The position numbers and the translations under genes were made by a program. Of a DNA stretch of 64,000 nucleotides, positions 26,725-34,621 are shown one piece after another. Origin of the DNA: CAYNND01 sp964528735 (lineage in GTDB: Bacteria; Patescibacteriota; Minisyncoccia; Phycocordibacterales; UBA2100); NCBI GenBank assembly GCA_964528735.1, contig CAZGUV010000004.1, forward strand, positions 1 through 64,000. Reading direction: 5' to 3'. The notes below the pieces were generated by a model. It had not been told where the DNA came from. It did no database searches and worked only from the letters and a program-made list of their open reading frames with translations. Position 1 is the stretch's first letter; each line of letters starts with the position of its first letter.

Positions 26725-27512
26725 ACGTCACGCCTTGGGAACCACGGGATAAACGCATTGGTCTTTCTCGCATACTCATCCCATCCTGGCTTTGACTTCA
26801 TGTATGCCTCAAGCATTGGAATACCTGACACATAGAGAAGCAAGAAGGTAACAAGTGCCGGACTGATGAACACAAGCCCTGCGAGCACCTCAGTCGGCAT
26901 AACTGCACCTGCAGAAAATGCCATACCCCACCACATCAGCGCCTCACCAAAATAATTTGGGTGACGTGAATATTTCCATAATCCCACTGTACATATGTTC
27001 CCTTTGTTGTCAGGATTCTTTACAAATCGATCGAGCTGAAAATCTGCAACTGCTTCAAAGAGAAAACCTACAATCCACACTGCAATACCAGCGTACGCAC
27101 ACCACTCATACCCGATAACTCCATAGAAGTTTGCGAGCACGACTGGGAGTGAAACAAGAAAGATAATGACACCCTGCAGTACAAATACCTGAAAGAAACT
27201 TCGCATATAGAAATACCCCATTGAGCGCTTGCTCCACTCTTCACGCCACTGAGCGTATCGCCTATCTTCGGGCTTACCATGATTTTTGAAGTAGATACGA
27301 CATGCGAGCCGTACACCCCAGATGATCGCGAGGATGGTGAGTACACAACCAACACCTTGTGCACCACCGAGCACATGAGACACGAGCGCCATAAGCATGA
27401 CGGCCTTCCCGTACATCACGTCAGCGATTGAATTGTCTTTAAACAATATACTCGCGACAAAGCCGAGTATCATGTACGCAACCAAGACCGAAATGAGTAC
27501 AACAAACATCAT
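26721..27512 (-). CDS. DUF1295 (steroid 5-alpha-reductase-like) membrane protein
   Basis: 263 residues with about seven helices. The diagnostic C-terminal motif is GLWKYSRHPNYFGEALMWWGM, followed by SPALVTFLLLYVSGIPMLE. Relatives include isoprenylcysteine methyltransferases and sterol reductases; substrate unknown. The ATG overlaps the DUF2177 stop (ATGA), which sets the start over a longer upstream frame. Middle gene of a three-gene operon. Confidence 0.87.
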   Translation of the reverse strand: MMFVVLISVLVAYMILGFVASILFKDNSIADVMYGKAVMLMALVSHVLGGAQGVGCVLTILAIIWGVRLACRIYFKNHGKPEDRRYAQWREEWSKRSMGYFYMRSFFQVFVLQGVIIFLVSLPVVLANFYGVIGYEWCAYAGIAVWIVGFLFEAVADFQLDRFVKNPDNKGNICTVGLWKYSRHPNYFGEALMWWGMAFSAGAVMPTEVLAGLVFISPALVTFLLLYVSGIPMLEAYMKSKPGWDEYARKTNAFIPWFPRRDV

Positions 27513-27919
27513 AAAATAAACGTGCGCGACGCCCAGACACTTCCAACAGAGACGAGCCCGCACAACACTGTCCCCCACACCATATCAATCAGTGTAATGG
27601 TAAGCGGCCAATCTTTAATAGTCGCCAGGTTGGTGAGATCATACGTCGCGTAGGTGAAAAATCCGAAGAGTGCCCCATAGATAAGTGCCTGCACCAACGA
27701 ACCCTCTTTGAGGGCAGGGATAATCGCAAAATACATGAGACCAACAATGAAGAGTGCGTAGAAAATGAAAGCGGCACTCCAGTTCACCGGATCACGGAGG
27801 AGAAATCCGAGATACTCTCGATACATGTTTTTTGCAATAACTCCAAGCCACACCATGTCAATGGCGAAAAAGATAGGAATAGTAACTAGGTACACATAAA
27901 AATACTGTACATACGTCAT
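27509..27919 (-). CDS. DUF2177 membrane protein
   Basis: 136 residues with four helices. Family features are FFAIDMVWLGVIAKNMYREYLG and GALFGFFTYATYDLTNLAT. Function unknown; in other bacteria DUF2177 genes often sit near DUF1295 and fatty-acid modification genes (family knowledge). First gene of the operon; TACACT lies 6 bases before the ATG (27926-27931). Confidence 0.87.
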   Translation of the reverse strand: MTYVQYFYVYLVTIPIFFAIDMVWLGVIAKNMYREYLGFLLRDPVNWSAAFIFYALFIVGLMYFAIIPALKEGSLVQALIYGALFGFFTYATYDLTNLATIKDWPLTITLIDMVWGTVLCGLVSVGSVWASRTFIL

Positions 27920-27940
27920 AGGACTAGTGTACCACGTACT

Positions 27941-28624
27941 TTACCGAATAAAGGAGATGGACTCGTATTCAAAGAGTGAGCCCTCGATACCGTAATCGAG
28001 AAAAATAACCGTATCTTCATGTCCCTTCCAGACTTCAAAAATGCGTTGCCCTGACGCAGATATACCATACGGACCGCAGGGGTCAGATGGCTCTTCCTTT
28101 GAAATTTCAAATGCGCGCCTCTGTGCTCCCGTAGGTGCAAATTCGTAGACACTAATTTCTGGAGTTGTTTGTGCAAAGTTTTCGACGAATGCGCAGGTAG
28201 ACGGCGCATCTGCGCCGACGACTCCTCCGATGCTCTCTATAGATTTATCGGTTGGCTTCTGAAACAACTTGAGCACAGGGCGTTCGACTTTGTTGTCGAT
28301 AACAAGTACGAGCGTATCACTATCTGCCTTTCGGAGTGACCACTTCACACCACTAAACAGACACTCCTCAGCCCAGAGCCCGAGGTCGCGTACCTGAAAC
28401 CATTTCCATGTGCACCCGTGCGTCTGATATTTTGGCTTTGACGGTTGAGTTGTGTCTTCCGTTTCCACCACTTTCACATACCCATCCCCTTGTATATCTG
28501 AGGCATCTTTCAAACTTTCACGAGAAGGGCCACGCATTCCAGTCATGATGACTGCCACCACAAGTCCTACTATTGCAATAAAACCGAGACCGATAAAAAT
28601 ATATCGAACTTTCATACTATTCAT
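27941..28624 (-). CDS. Membrane-anchored protein of unknown function
   Basis: 227 residues: one N-terminal helix (YIFIGLGFIAIVGLVVAVIM) then a soluble domain outside the membrane with five cysteines (for example HGCTWKWFQ, EECLFSG, STCAF). No family recognised. Its ATG overlaps the stop of the 47-residue gene upstream (ATGA), so the two form an operon; a longer in-frame extension upstream is the antisense-free leftover of that overlap. Confidence 0.75.
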   Translation of the reverse strand: MNSMKVRYIFIGLGFIAIVGLVVAVIMTGMRGPSRESLKDASDIQGDGYVKVVETEDTTQPSKPKYQTHGCTWKWFQVRDLGLWAEECLFSGVKWSLRKADSDTLVLVIDNKVERPVLKLFQKPTDKSIESIGGVVGADAPSTCAFVENFAQTTPEISVYEFAPTGAQRRAFEISKEEPSDPCGPYGISASGQRIFEVWKGHEDTVIFLDYGIEGSLFEYESISFIR

Positions 28625-28764
28625 GATTGCACAGATGGTGCTTCGCACACAGTGTCCTCGTGTGCATATCCACCAAGCTGGTAGGCAACATAAAATGTAC
28701 CTACATACACAACGATTGCGATAATTTGCGAGTACCAGGTGACGCGCTTCATTTCTATCTTCAT
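28621..28764 (-). CDS. 47-residue single-helix membrane protein
   Basis: MKIEMKRVTWYSQIIAIVVY start, one membrane helix, then a short tail with YAHEDTVCEAPSVQS. TACACT (28771-28776) ends 6 bases before the ATG. It is coupled by ATGA overlap to the next membrane-anchored protein, which suggests a partner role. The longer in-frame extension upstream crosses a terminator and is not used. Confidence 0.7.
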   Translation of the reverse strand: MKIEMKRVTWYSQIIAIVVYVGTFYVAYQLGGYAHEDTVCEAPSVQS

Positions 28765-28782
28765 AAAAATAGTGTACCACGC

Positions 28783-28818
28783 AAAAAAAGAGCCGTACGA
28801 CGCGAGTGATCGTACGGC
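28783..28818 (-). terminator. Terminator after the 89-residue membrane protein gene
   Basis: GCCGTACGA/TCGTACGGC nine-base-pair stem with a 9-base loop, followed on the minus strand by TCTTTTTTT. Confidence 0.92.
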
Positions 28819-28838
28819 CGCGCGACGAGAATCGCTGG

Positions 28839-29108
28839 TCAGAAGTTGAAGAAGACCAGCAGATACATCGAAGCGATGAACGTCACGACCGCGGGCACGA
28901 AGACCCACTGACCGTAACGAATGAGGTCGTTCCTGTTTCTGTCATGCCCCAGGAAGATGGCAGTAGCGCTTGCAAAGATAACGCAACCTGCAGCGAGCGC
29001 GAGGCGGACAACTCCTCGCATCTCAGGCCACGCCAGTGCGGTAAGCACAAGCATGATAAGCGTCACCAGAGCGCTAAAGATGATCGGTAGCTTCACGGCT
29101 ATCCTCAT
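28839..29108 (-). CDS. 89-residue membrane protein, possibly acquired
   Basis: Three hydrophobic helices (LPIIFSALVTLIMLVLTALAW, VVRLALAAGCVIFASATAIFL, WVFVPAVVTFIASMYLLVFF). No family recognised. Codon choice looks richer in G and C at third positions (CTG, ATC, GTC, AGG) than its neighbours, judged by eye. Unlike most genes here it has a near-consensus promoter with an untranslated leader of about 45 bases, and a strong terminator: a self-contained unit. Confidence 0.7.
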   Translation of the reverse strand: MRIAVKLPIIFSALVTLIMLVLTALAWPEMRGVVRLALAAGCVIFASATAIFLGHDRNRNDLIRYGQWVFVPAVVTFIASMYLLVFFNF

Positions 29109-29152
29109 TGTTGCCGTACTCGAATGACCCCTATGGCCACCCTTGCAATATC

Positions 29153-29181
29153 AATTATACCATGAAAATATGTATTTGTCC
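29153..29181 (-). promoter_or_regulatory. Near-consensus sigma-70 promoter
   Basis: TGGACA, 17-base spacer, TATAAT on the minus strand, upstream of the 89-residue membrane protein gene. The -10 lies about 45 bases from the start codon, unlike the leaderless pattern elsewhere. Confidence 0.75.
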
Positions 29182-29200
29182 AGTACCTCCAAAAAAGCCC

Positions 29201-29659
29201 CTATATGCGTATCTGATAGTACTGCTGCTCTATCGAGTAGTAGCCCTGAGGAATCCCAAACACCTCATTACTCTGATCACTTGAATAGTACCCGTAAAAT
29301 GGATGCGTGTAGGTAACCATCGGATCTGAATATCCGTCATACCAGTATCCTCCACTGTAATCTCCCCAGGTGTAGGCTGGATTGACGCGGCCGTACTGTA
29401 CCCAATTCATCGCTTGTTCCTGCCACTCTGGTGCAACGTCTGCATACCCCATCGGGTATGTCTCGACGCGCTCATACTGCCGTGGATCTGGCTCAAAGCG
29501 GAGATAGTACTGAGATGGATAGAACCACCCCTCGCAACTACCACCCCATCCGCAGAGTGCATATTCTTGGTCATCGTATGGAAAAAGGTACGCAGATGCA
29601 GGGACAACTGCGGAAAAAGAAATAAGCACAGAAATGAGAACGACATGAATCAATTTCAT
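29201..29659 (-). CDS. Exported Tyr-rich protein of unknown function
   Basis: 152 residues with a signal peptide (MKLIHVVLISVLISFSAVVPASA-YL). The mature part is short, rich in Tyr, Trp, Gly, Asp and Pro, with one cysteine pair (CGWGGSC). No family recognised. TAGCGT lies 6 bases before the ATG (29666-29671). Confidence 0.75.
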   Translation of the reverse strand: MKLIHVVLISVLISFSAVVPASAYLFPYDDQEYALCGWGGSCEGWFYPSQYYLRFEPDPRQYERVETYPMGYADVAPEWQEQAMNWVQYGRVNPAYTWGDYSGGYWYDGYSDPMVTYTHPFYGYYSSDQSNEVFGIPQGYYSIEQQYYQIRI

Positions 29660-29701
29660 GGCAAAACGCTACCCCAAAAAAGGTTCGCACGCAAGAATAT
29701 C

Positions 29702-29965
29702 CTATTTCTTCCAACGACCAAGTTTTGGAACCTGGTAACGGCCCATTTTTCTCATGAGCCAGTTAAAGCCCTGGGCTTTCATCGCTTGTTCAACAATATC
29801 TTGCATCTGCTCCACCGTACAATCTGCCCCGACAAAAGCACCGTCTTTATAGCAGAGGCTACAGTAGAGCGTACTCGTAGTACCATCTTTTTCAGTACCA
29901 CCACCGTTCGGATCTTTGGTAAGTGGCATGCCACATGATTGGCATTGTTGTGGAAAGTATCCCAT
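29702..29965 (-). CDS. Zinc-ribbon protein
   Basis: 87 residues. The N-terminal half is a four-Cys zinc ribbon: CQSCGMPL and YCSLCYKDGAF, with GTEKDGTTS between, matching the putative zinc-ribbon family PF12674 seen in many bacteria and archaea. The rest is helical (TVEQMQDIVEQAM). Function unknown. TACACT lies 6 bases before the ATG (29972-29977). Confidence 0.85.
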   Translation of the reverse strand: MGYFPQQCQSCGMPLTKDPNGGGTEKDGTTSTLYCSLCYKDGAFVGADCTVEQMQDIVEQAMKAQGFNWLMRKMGRYQVPKLGRWKK

Positions 29966-29980
29966 GAGAAAAGTGTACTC

Positions 29981-31216
29981 CTAGAGCGAATCGCCAGCAA
30001 CCCATCCGCTCGTCCAACAGAGCTGGAGCGAATAGCCACCTGATGGTCGTCGAATATGCAGAAGGTCTCCCACGATTGAAAGATTGCGTATTTTTTTTGA
30101 ACGAAATGTTGCCATATCCATTTCAGTTAAAGGGACACCACCATCAGCGATAACTGCTCTGTCGAGTCCCATCAATCCGTGCACATGGAGCGGAAGTGCT
30201 TTCCACCCCTGCACTGCTTTCATGCGCATCTCTTTGGTAAACGAATGCACTTTGGTGTCTGCACTTATTCCGACTGCATCGAGCAGCTGTTCGGCAGTAC
30301 CTGGGGGAAGAAAATCGCGCAGTGCGTTTCTAAGATTTTTATTTTTATGACCATCGAGGTAGCGTACAAGGCGTGTACTGAGTGCACCAATTTCTTCTCC
30401 AGAAAAGAGATCGAGCGAGAGCGTCGTCTCACCAGCATGGAGCGCATCACTAACCCGCGAAGACATATTCAAAATGAGTGGACCTGAGACACCGAAGTGG
30501 GTGCATAGTACATCACCCTTCACTGCATGTACTTTTTTTCCATCAACCTTGAGAGTCACCCGCACGTTGGTAATAGTTTTCCCACCCAAGCGCTTTATCC
30601 ATGCCTCCTTCACACGCAACGGCACGATGGTCGGTGTTGGAGTATGTACTGTGTGCCCGAGATGCTTGAGCCAGTCGAACCCATCTCCTGTTGAACCAGT
30701 TTCTTGGTGCGAGACACCTCCTGTCGCGAGAATAAAATGCCCAGCTTTAAATGCACCTGCTTTTGTCTGTACTTCCTGTATGTAGTTTCCTTTATGAACA
30801 ACATGCTCTACTTCAGTACTGGTCATCACCGTCACCTTGTGAGCTTGGAGGTACGCACGGAGCGCAGTCACTACATCGCTCGCCTTTTGCGATTTTGGAA
30901 ACGCGCGTTTTCTCGCTTCGACAACAAGCGGAAGCTTGAGTGATTCAAAAAATGAAAACGTCTCAGTAACACCGAAACGGCTAAACGGTGTAAAGAGAAA
31001 TTGCCCTGACTCACCGTAGTGCGAGAGAAGTGTCCGAGTATCAAACTCTGCGTTTGTGATATTGCACCGTGAACCACCAGTTATCGAGAGCTTTACGCCG
31101 AGTTGTTTGTTCTTTTCAATCAACAAAACTTTTTTGCCTCGCTCTGCTGCGCGCCCTGCTGCCATCATTCCTGCCGCACCAGCACCAAGGACAATCACAT
31201 CATAGTTCCCTTTCAT
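29981..31216 (-). CDS. NAD(P)/FAD-dependent oxidoreductase, HI0933/YhiN family
   Basis: 411 residues, the usual length. FAD motif VIVLGAGAAGMMAAGRAAERG, then KLSITGGSRCNITN, FILATGGVSHQETGSTGDGF and the C-terminal SIVGDLLHIRRPSGGYSLQLCWTSG region in parts. The cellular role of this flavoprotein family is not settled. TAGTGT lies 6 bases before the ATG (31223-31228), so it has its own promoter downstream of proB. Confidence 0.92.
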   Translation of the reverse strand: MKGNYDVIVLGAGAAGMMAAGRAAERGKKVLLIEKNKQLGVKLSITGGSRCNITNAEFDTRTLLSHYGESGQFLFTPFSRFGVTETFSFFESLKLPLVVEARKRAFPKSQKASDVVTALRAYLQAHKVTVMTSTEVEHVVHKGNYIQEVQTKAGAFKAGHFILATGGVSHQETGSTGDGFDWLKHLGHTVHTPTPTIVPLRVKEAWIKRLGGKTITNVRVTLKVDGKKVHAVKGDVLCTHFGVSGPLILNMSSRVSDALHAGETTLSLDLFSGEEIGALSTRLVRYLDGHKNKNLRNALRDFLPPGTAEQLLDAVGISADTKVHSFTKEMRMKAVQGWKALPLHVHGLMGLDRAVIADGGVPLTEMDMATFRSKKIRNLSIVGDLLHIRRPSGGYSLQLCWTSGWVAGDSL

Positions 31217-31255
31217 CCAACAACACTAGCCGTATGGGGCAAAAACGCAAGTTGC

Positions 31256-32056
31256 TCATACCCGCTTCGCTCGCGGTATGAAGCGCGTTCCCACATCTTT
31301 ACCCTGCAGACAATCAGTGAGTACCCCATCACTCAGTGCGGCAATATGAACATGCATACCCTCTCGCGCAGCTTTTTGCGAAAAGTGGTACTTTGTGAAC
31401 ATACCTCCTCTGCCCTGCGCGGTTTTTGACGTTGCTATAAAACGCCGCAGTCGAGTATCACTATCGCGTACAATCGCAATACGTTCTGCACCAGGCATAC
31501 TTGGATCTTTGGTAAAAAAGCCACCAGACTTCGAGAGGATAATGATTCGATTCGCGTTCATGAGACGTGCGATACGATATGCAAGTTCATCGTTATCAGT
31601 AAAGAGCAGTTCCTGTGTCGCAGTCACATCATTTTCATTCAGAACTGGAATGACGCGCGATGCAGTCAAAGCTCGCATACATTCGAGCAAATGCCTTTTA
31701 TGAAGCGCTGTCGTGAAGTCGAGGGCAGTAACTAATACCTGCGCAACAGTCATGCGATATTCGAGAAAGAGTGAGCTATACACATGCATCAACTCACTCT
31801 GGCCAATCGCAGCGTATGCCTGCTTTTGTGCTGCATCATGTGCTGTTTCGATATGAGGGTGTATCGACTTCCCCATGGCAACAGCTCCTGAAGTAACCAA
31901 TATCACGGTGTGTCCTGCTCTTGAGAGCTGTACGAGCTGTTGTGTTAATGAACGTAACCGTTCATGCATGATAAACCCGTGTGCATCCATGAGCATGTTG
32001 GTGCCCACTTTTACAACGATGGTTTCATGCACAGTTGTCTGTGCTTTGTTTTTCAT
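31256..32056 (-). CDS. proB: Glutamate 5-kinase
   Basis: 266 residues, the short form without a PUA domain. Amino-acid kinase motifs: VVKVGTNMLM, VTSGAVAMGKSI, VIPVLNENDV, FTDNDELAYRIA and KTAQGRGGMFTKY. It phosphorylates glutamate in the first step of proline synthesis. No proA or proC is in the window. The gene sits behind a T-box leader, which fits control by tRNA-Pro charging. ATG chosen at MKNKAQT; an in-frame TTG four codons upstream is less likely. Confidence 0.93.
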   Translation of the reverse strand: MKNKAQTTVHETIVVKVGTNMLMDAHGFIMHERLRSLTQQLVQLSRAGHTVILVTSGAVAMGKSIHPHIETAHDAAQKQAYAAIGQSELMHVYSSLFLEYRMTVAQVLVTALDFTTALHKRHLLECMRALTASRVIPVLNENDVTATQELLFTDNDELAYRIARLMNANRIIILSKSGGFFTKDPSMPGAERIAIVRDSDTRLRRFIATSKTAQGRGGMFTKYHFSQKAAREGMHVHIAALSDGVLTDCLQGKDVGTRFIPRAKRV

Positions 32057-32069
32057 AGAATATTCCAAA

Positions 32070-32270
32070 GAAAAAACTCGTCATTATATGCACTAAATAA
32101 TAATTGCATACAAGGACGAGGGTTCTCGTGGTACCACCTTGTTTTTATCTACTTTTGCAAGCAGACACTCTGTGACCTATCCAACAATAGGTCTCGATGG
32201 TGTTGTCAGACATCGCTTCTGTTCTCTTTCGAGAATCGCTCAGTGGGAGGATGCCACATCAACGCGAACA
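32070..32270 (-). promoter_or_regulatory. T-box riboswitch upstream of proB
   Basis: On the minus strand the leader carries the T-box core GGTGGTACCACG (32127-32138) in the standard antiterminator: CAAGG and CCTTG pair, the TGGT bulge can pair with a tRNA ACCA end, and CGAG/CTCG closes the upper helix (32111-32141). A competing terminator (arms 32105-32120 and 32077-32092, 14 of 16 positions paired by Watson-Crick plus one wobble) is followed by TTTTTT and shares CTCGTCCTTG with the antiterminator. A hairpin at 32174-32193 fits Stem III. Stem I is short and the specifier codon could not be assigned; Pro codons CCT/CCC occur at about 32244-32252. Confidence 0.85.
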
Positions 32271-32275
32271 TAAAA

Positions 32276-32304
32276 ACGATACCAAGGAGCGCTCTGAGAG
32301 TCAA
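32276..32304 (-). promoter_or_regulatory. Promoter of the T-box/proB transcript
   Basis: TTGACT, 17-base spacer, TATCGT on the minus strand, overlapping the stop region of the preceding gene. Transcription would begin near 32269, giving a leader of about 210 bases. Confidence 0.7.
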
Positions 32305-32305
32305 C

Positions 32306-32740
32306 TCACTCAGAGTTTTCAATTCGCTTTCCTTCAGGGTGAGTCCAGTCAGTAAAACGCCACCAGCGAGGTGTCAGCGTGAAAAAGACGAGTTTGTTTT
32401 CTTCGTATTTACCTTGCTTTTCTGGAAAGGTTTTCATATATATCGCCTTGAGCGTCCCGTCAGTGTCAGTAACCATGCGCGAAATACCATCTACCTGAAG
32501 TGTCTTCATTATCTGTTCATCGGTACCGACGACCAATGATGCTGGTACGTCTGCTTTTTGTGCAAACGACTCAAGCTTTCTATACTCACGGTAGGTCTCA
32601 AAGATAAAACACCCCTGCACATCATCATACGCAAAGTGCACTGTAGATGCATGTGGTGTGCCATCGAGCATCTGCACCGCAAGCACACAGATGCGGTTCT
32701 CTTTAAGGTACGAGACAATATCTTGAGTAAATGCTTTCAT
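32306..32740 (-). CDS. Pyridoxamine 5'-phosphate oxidase-like FMN-binding protein
   Basis: 144 residues, split-barrel fold: ICVLAVQMLDGTPHASTVHFAYDD, FIFETYREYRKLESFAQKADV and ASLVVGTD segments are typical of general-stress or FMN-binding split barrels. It ends with VFFTLTPRWWRFTDWTHPEG. Ligand (FMN, F420 or haem) cannot be told from sequence alone. It lies upstream of the proB T-box with its own termination not visible. Confidence 0.8.
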   Translation of the reverse strand: MKAFTQDIVSYLKENRICVLAVQMLDGTPHASTVHFAYDDVQGCFIFETYREYRKLESFAQKADVPASLVVGTDEQIMKTLQVDGISRMVTDTDGTLKAIYMKTFPEKQGKYEENKLVFFTLTPRWWRFTDWTHPEGKRIENSE

Positions 32741-32760
32741 ACGCGCAAGAAATGATGCGC

Positions 32761-33240
32761 TTAGTACTCGACAGTGATTGGGATTGAGAGTGACGCGTCA
32801 AACTGTGCCTCGCCTGATGGATTATCTTTCTTCAAGACTATGGTTGCAGGGCCAATGTATGTCTGCGGCGCTGTAAGCTCAACTGAAAACGGAACGAACT
32901 CTTCGGTCATCCATTCGCCATCTGCAAAGGCAACACCTTGTGCAATCTCCTGACCGTTTTGATCGAGGAGCGAGACTGGAAATGATGCTTCAAAGTACCA
33001 CGGACCGCGAGCCTTTCCCTTTACTGAAAAGGTCTTCCCTGTCACATCTCCAGGACCAGGAAGGTCTACGACGATATTGTCTTCAGATGCATTCATATAC
33101 GATGCCTGCTGTCCTTCGATGGCCTCTACTTCTTCTGTCACTTCAGCTGGCGCTTCGACAGGAGTACTTTGTGTGGTGTACCAAAAAACACCGCCACCGA
33201 TGAGTAATGCGATAATGAGAATGATGTATGTCTTATTCAT
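32761..33240 (-). CDS. Membrane-anchored Gmad2 immunoglobulin-like domain protein
   Basis: 159 residues: one N-terminal helix (YIILIIALLIGGGVFWY), a Glu/Pro linker, then a Gmad2-type domain (GDVTGKTFSVKGKARGPWYF, DQNGQEIAQGVAFADGEWM, EEFVPFSVEL). Gmad2 domains occur in exported proteins of spore formers and CPR bacteria; function unclear. Start supported by CACAAT 6 bases upstream, the same form as at the next gene. Confidence 0.83.
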   Translation of the reverse strand: MNKTYIILIIALLIGGGVFWYTTQSTPVEAPAEVTEEVEAIEGQQASYMNASEDNIVVDLPGPGDVTGKTFSVKGKARGPWYFEASFPVSLLDQNGQEIAQGVAFADGEWMTEEFVPFSVELTAPQTYIGPATIVLKKDNPSGEAQFDASLSIPITVEY

Positions 33241-33288
33241 AGAGCTATTGTGCACTCCCCCTCAAAAAGAGCAAGGGTGCGACTGGCT

Positions 33289-33747
33289 TTAGATAGCAAT
33301 CGACAAGCACTGTTCTCGGGCAAAGTTGGGGCGGACAAGGAGAGCAAATGAAGGCCGCCCCTTCGCGTCAACGGTGAGCGAAATTGCATTTCCACCAGTG
33401 CGAGCGATAGTAAGCCCCTCTCCTTCGGGATGTGTCGCGACTACAACCTCACCAAGAGTTGCAGTGGCGGTACCGTCTGAGCCGGTAAAGCTAAACCCTT
33501 CGCTTGAGTACGAAAGAGTGCAGGTGCGACCTGACGCTGTGTCAGTAACGACGACGTCTGTGAAAGAAGCCACCGCATCAGGAGGACAGAGGTATCCGTC
33601 ACCCGCATGGAGTGCACATTTTTTTGTGTCCACTGAAATCTGTGCTGATGAATGAGCCTCCGGCTCCGTGCTAATTTTTGTTGTATACAAGTACGTACCA
33701 CCTCCGAGCACTGAGAGAAACAAAATAATCGAAATGATGATTTGCAT
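33289..33747 (-). CDS. Membrane-anchored protein of unknown function
   Basis: 152 residues: N-terminal helix (IIISIILFLSVLGGGTYLY), then a beta-rich domain with four cysteines (KKCALHAGDGYLCPP, RTCTLSY, EQCLSIA), likely disulfide-bonded outside the membrane. No family recognised. CACAAT lies 6 bases before the ATG (33754-33759). Tandem with the Gmad2 gene. Confidence 0.75.
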   Translation of the reverse strand: MQIIISIILFLSVLGGGTYLYTTKISTEPEAHSSAQISVDTKKCALHAGDGYLCPPDAVASFTDVVVTDTASGRTCTLSYSSEGFSFTGSDGTATATLGEVVVATHPEGEGLTIARTGGNAISLTVDAKGRPSFALLVRPNFAREQCLSIAI

Positions 33748-33829
33748 GGCGCTATTGTGCCTGTTCGATTTTAAAAGAGCAAGAAATGCATCCGTTTACT
33801 CGAATATCGACTACTGCTATCATAGGCAC

Positions 33830-34621
33830 ATGCTGGACAACATGCGACTGCGACAGAGCGCCCAAGAGACTGATGCGGTACTTACAGGTGAAATACGAGC
33901 TGAAGGAGATTCGTACATATCATCACTTGGAAACGGTGCGTCTCAAGTGGTGCTCCCCCCAAAGATTGGAAAGATGATGCATCAAATACTCCGCATACAA
34001 GACAAAGTGCGGGATAGACTAGAAATTGACGACCGCGCAAAGGCACTTGTTTCTCTTTTAAACTGTAGAAAGACTGCTGCGCTTGCTGGCGGTACACTTC
34101 CTCCTCGTGAAGCGGTGCTTTCTGGACTTCCTAAACTCAACACAAAAAGTGCGATACGCGAAGCGCTTGATGATCCTTTTACCACTGACGAAGATGGTAT
34201 TCTCGACATGTTGCGCGATGTCGAACGATTGTTGCGTGCAGGTGCGATACCGACGGTATGGACTCCCGAGTCAGAACGCATAACGACTCAGTTGCGCGAT
34301 GGAACATTTCCTAAGATAGTGCACGTCTTCGCACCAAATGAAACTGCTCTTACTCAGAGCCTCCTTGCTAAAATAGTCACACGATCACTTGAAGTAGATG
34401 ATCTGGTAGAAATGGGCTTCATCCATTCATTTATCGTGACCGGTAAAGGTACTGATGGCACCTACCACTGTTTTCATAAACAAGGACCGTCAATCAACGA
34501 GAAAATTGAAGTCACTTCTCTTGATGACCTCTTCGCACATCAATTTGGCGGAAGCATGAAGAAGCAGTATCTCACTATTGTCGGAGACCTTGATACACCT
34601 CAACCGAAGGTAAATGTATAG
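33830..34621 (+). CDS. Hypothetical soluble protein
   Basis: 263 residues, no signal or membrane helix, mixed helix/sheet composition, with VVLPPKIGKMMHQILRIQDK and KIVHVFAPNETALTQSLLAK segments. No family recognised. The start follows TATCAT with a 6-base spacer (33818-33823) and removes an upstream in-frame extension that is antisense to the neighbour. Its last 22 bases overlap the end of the convergent DipZ-like gene. Confidence 0.75.
   Translation: MLDNMRLRQSAQETDAVLTGEIRAEGDSYISSLGNGASQVVLPPKIGKMMHQILRIQDKVRDRLEIDDRAKALVSLLNCRKTAALAGGTLPPREAVLSGLPKLNTKSAIREALDDPFTTDEDGILDMLRDVERLLRAGAIPTVWTPESERITTQLRDGTFPKIVHVFAPNETALTQSLLAKIVTRSLEVDDLVEMGFIHSFIVTGKGTDGTYHCFHKQGPSINEKIEVTSLDDLFAHQFGGSMKKQYLTIVGDLDTPQPKVNV

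Noticed and set aside
28624..28780. N-terminal 52-codon extension of the 27941-28624 protein
   Set aside because: It is out of frame with, and overlaps, the 47-residue gene that has its own promoter; the ATGA overlap gives the better start.
32083..32088. TATAAT on the minus strand about 27 bases before proB, looking like a perfect -10
   Set aside because: It lies inside the 3' arm of the T-box terminator hairpin and no -35 is at the right distance; the promoter is upstream at 32276-32304.
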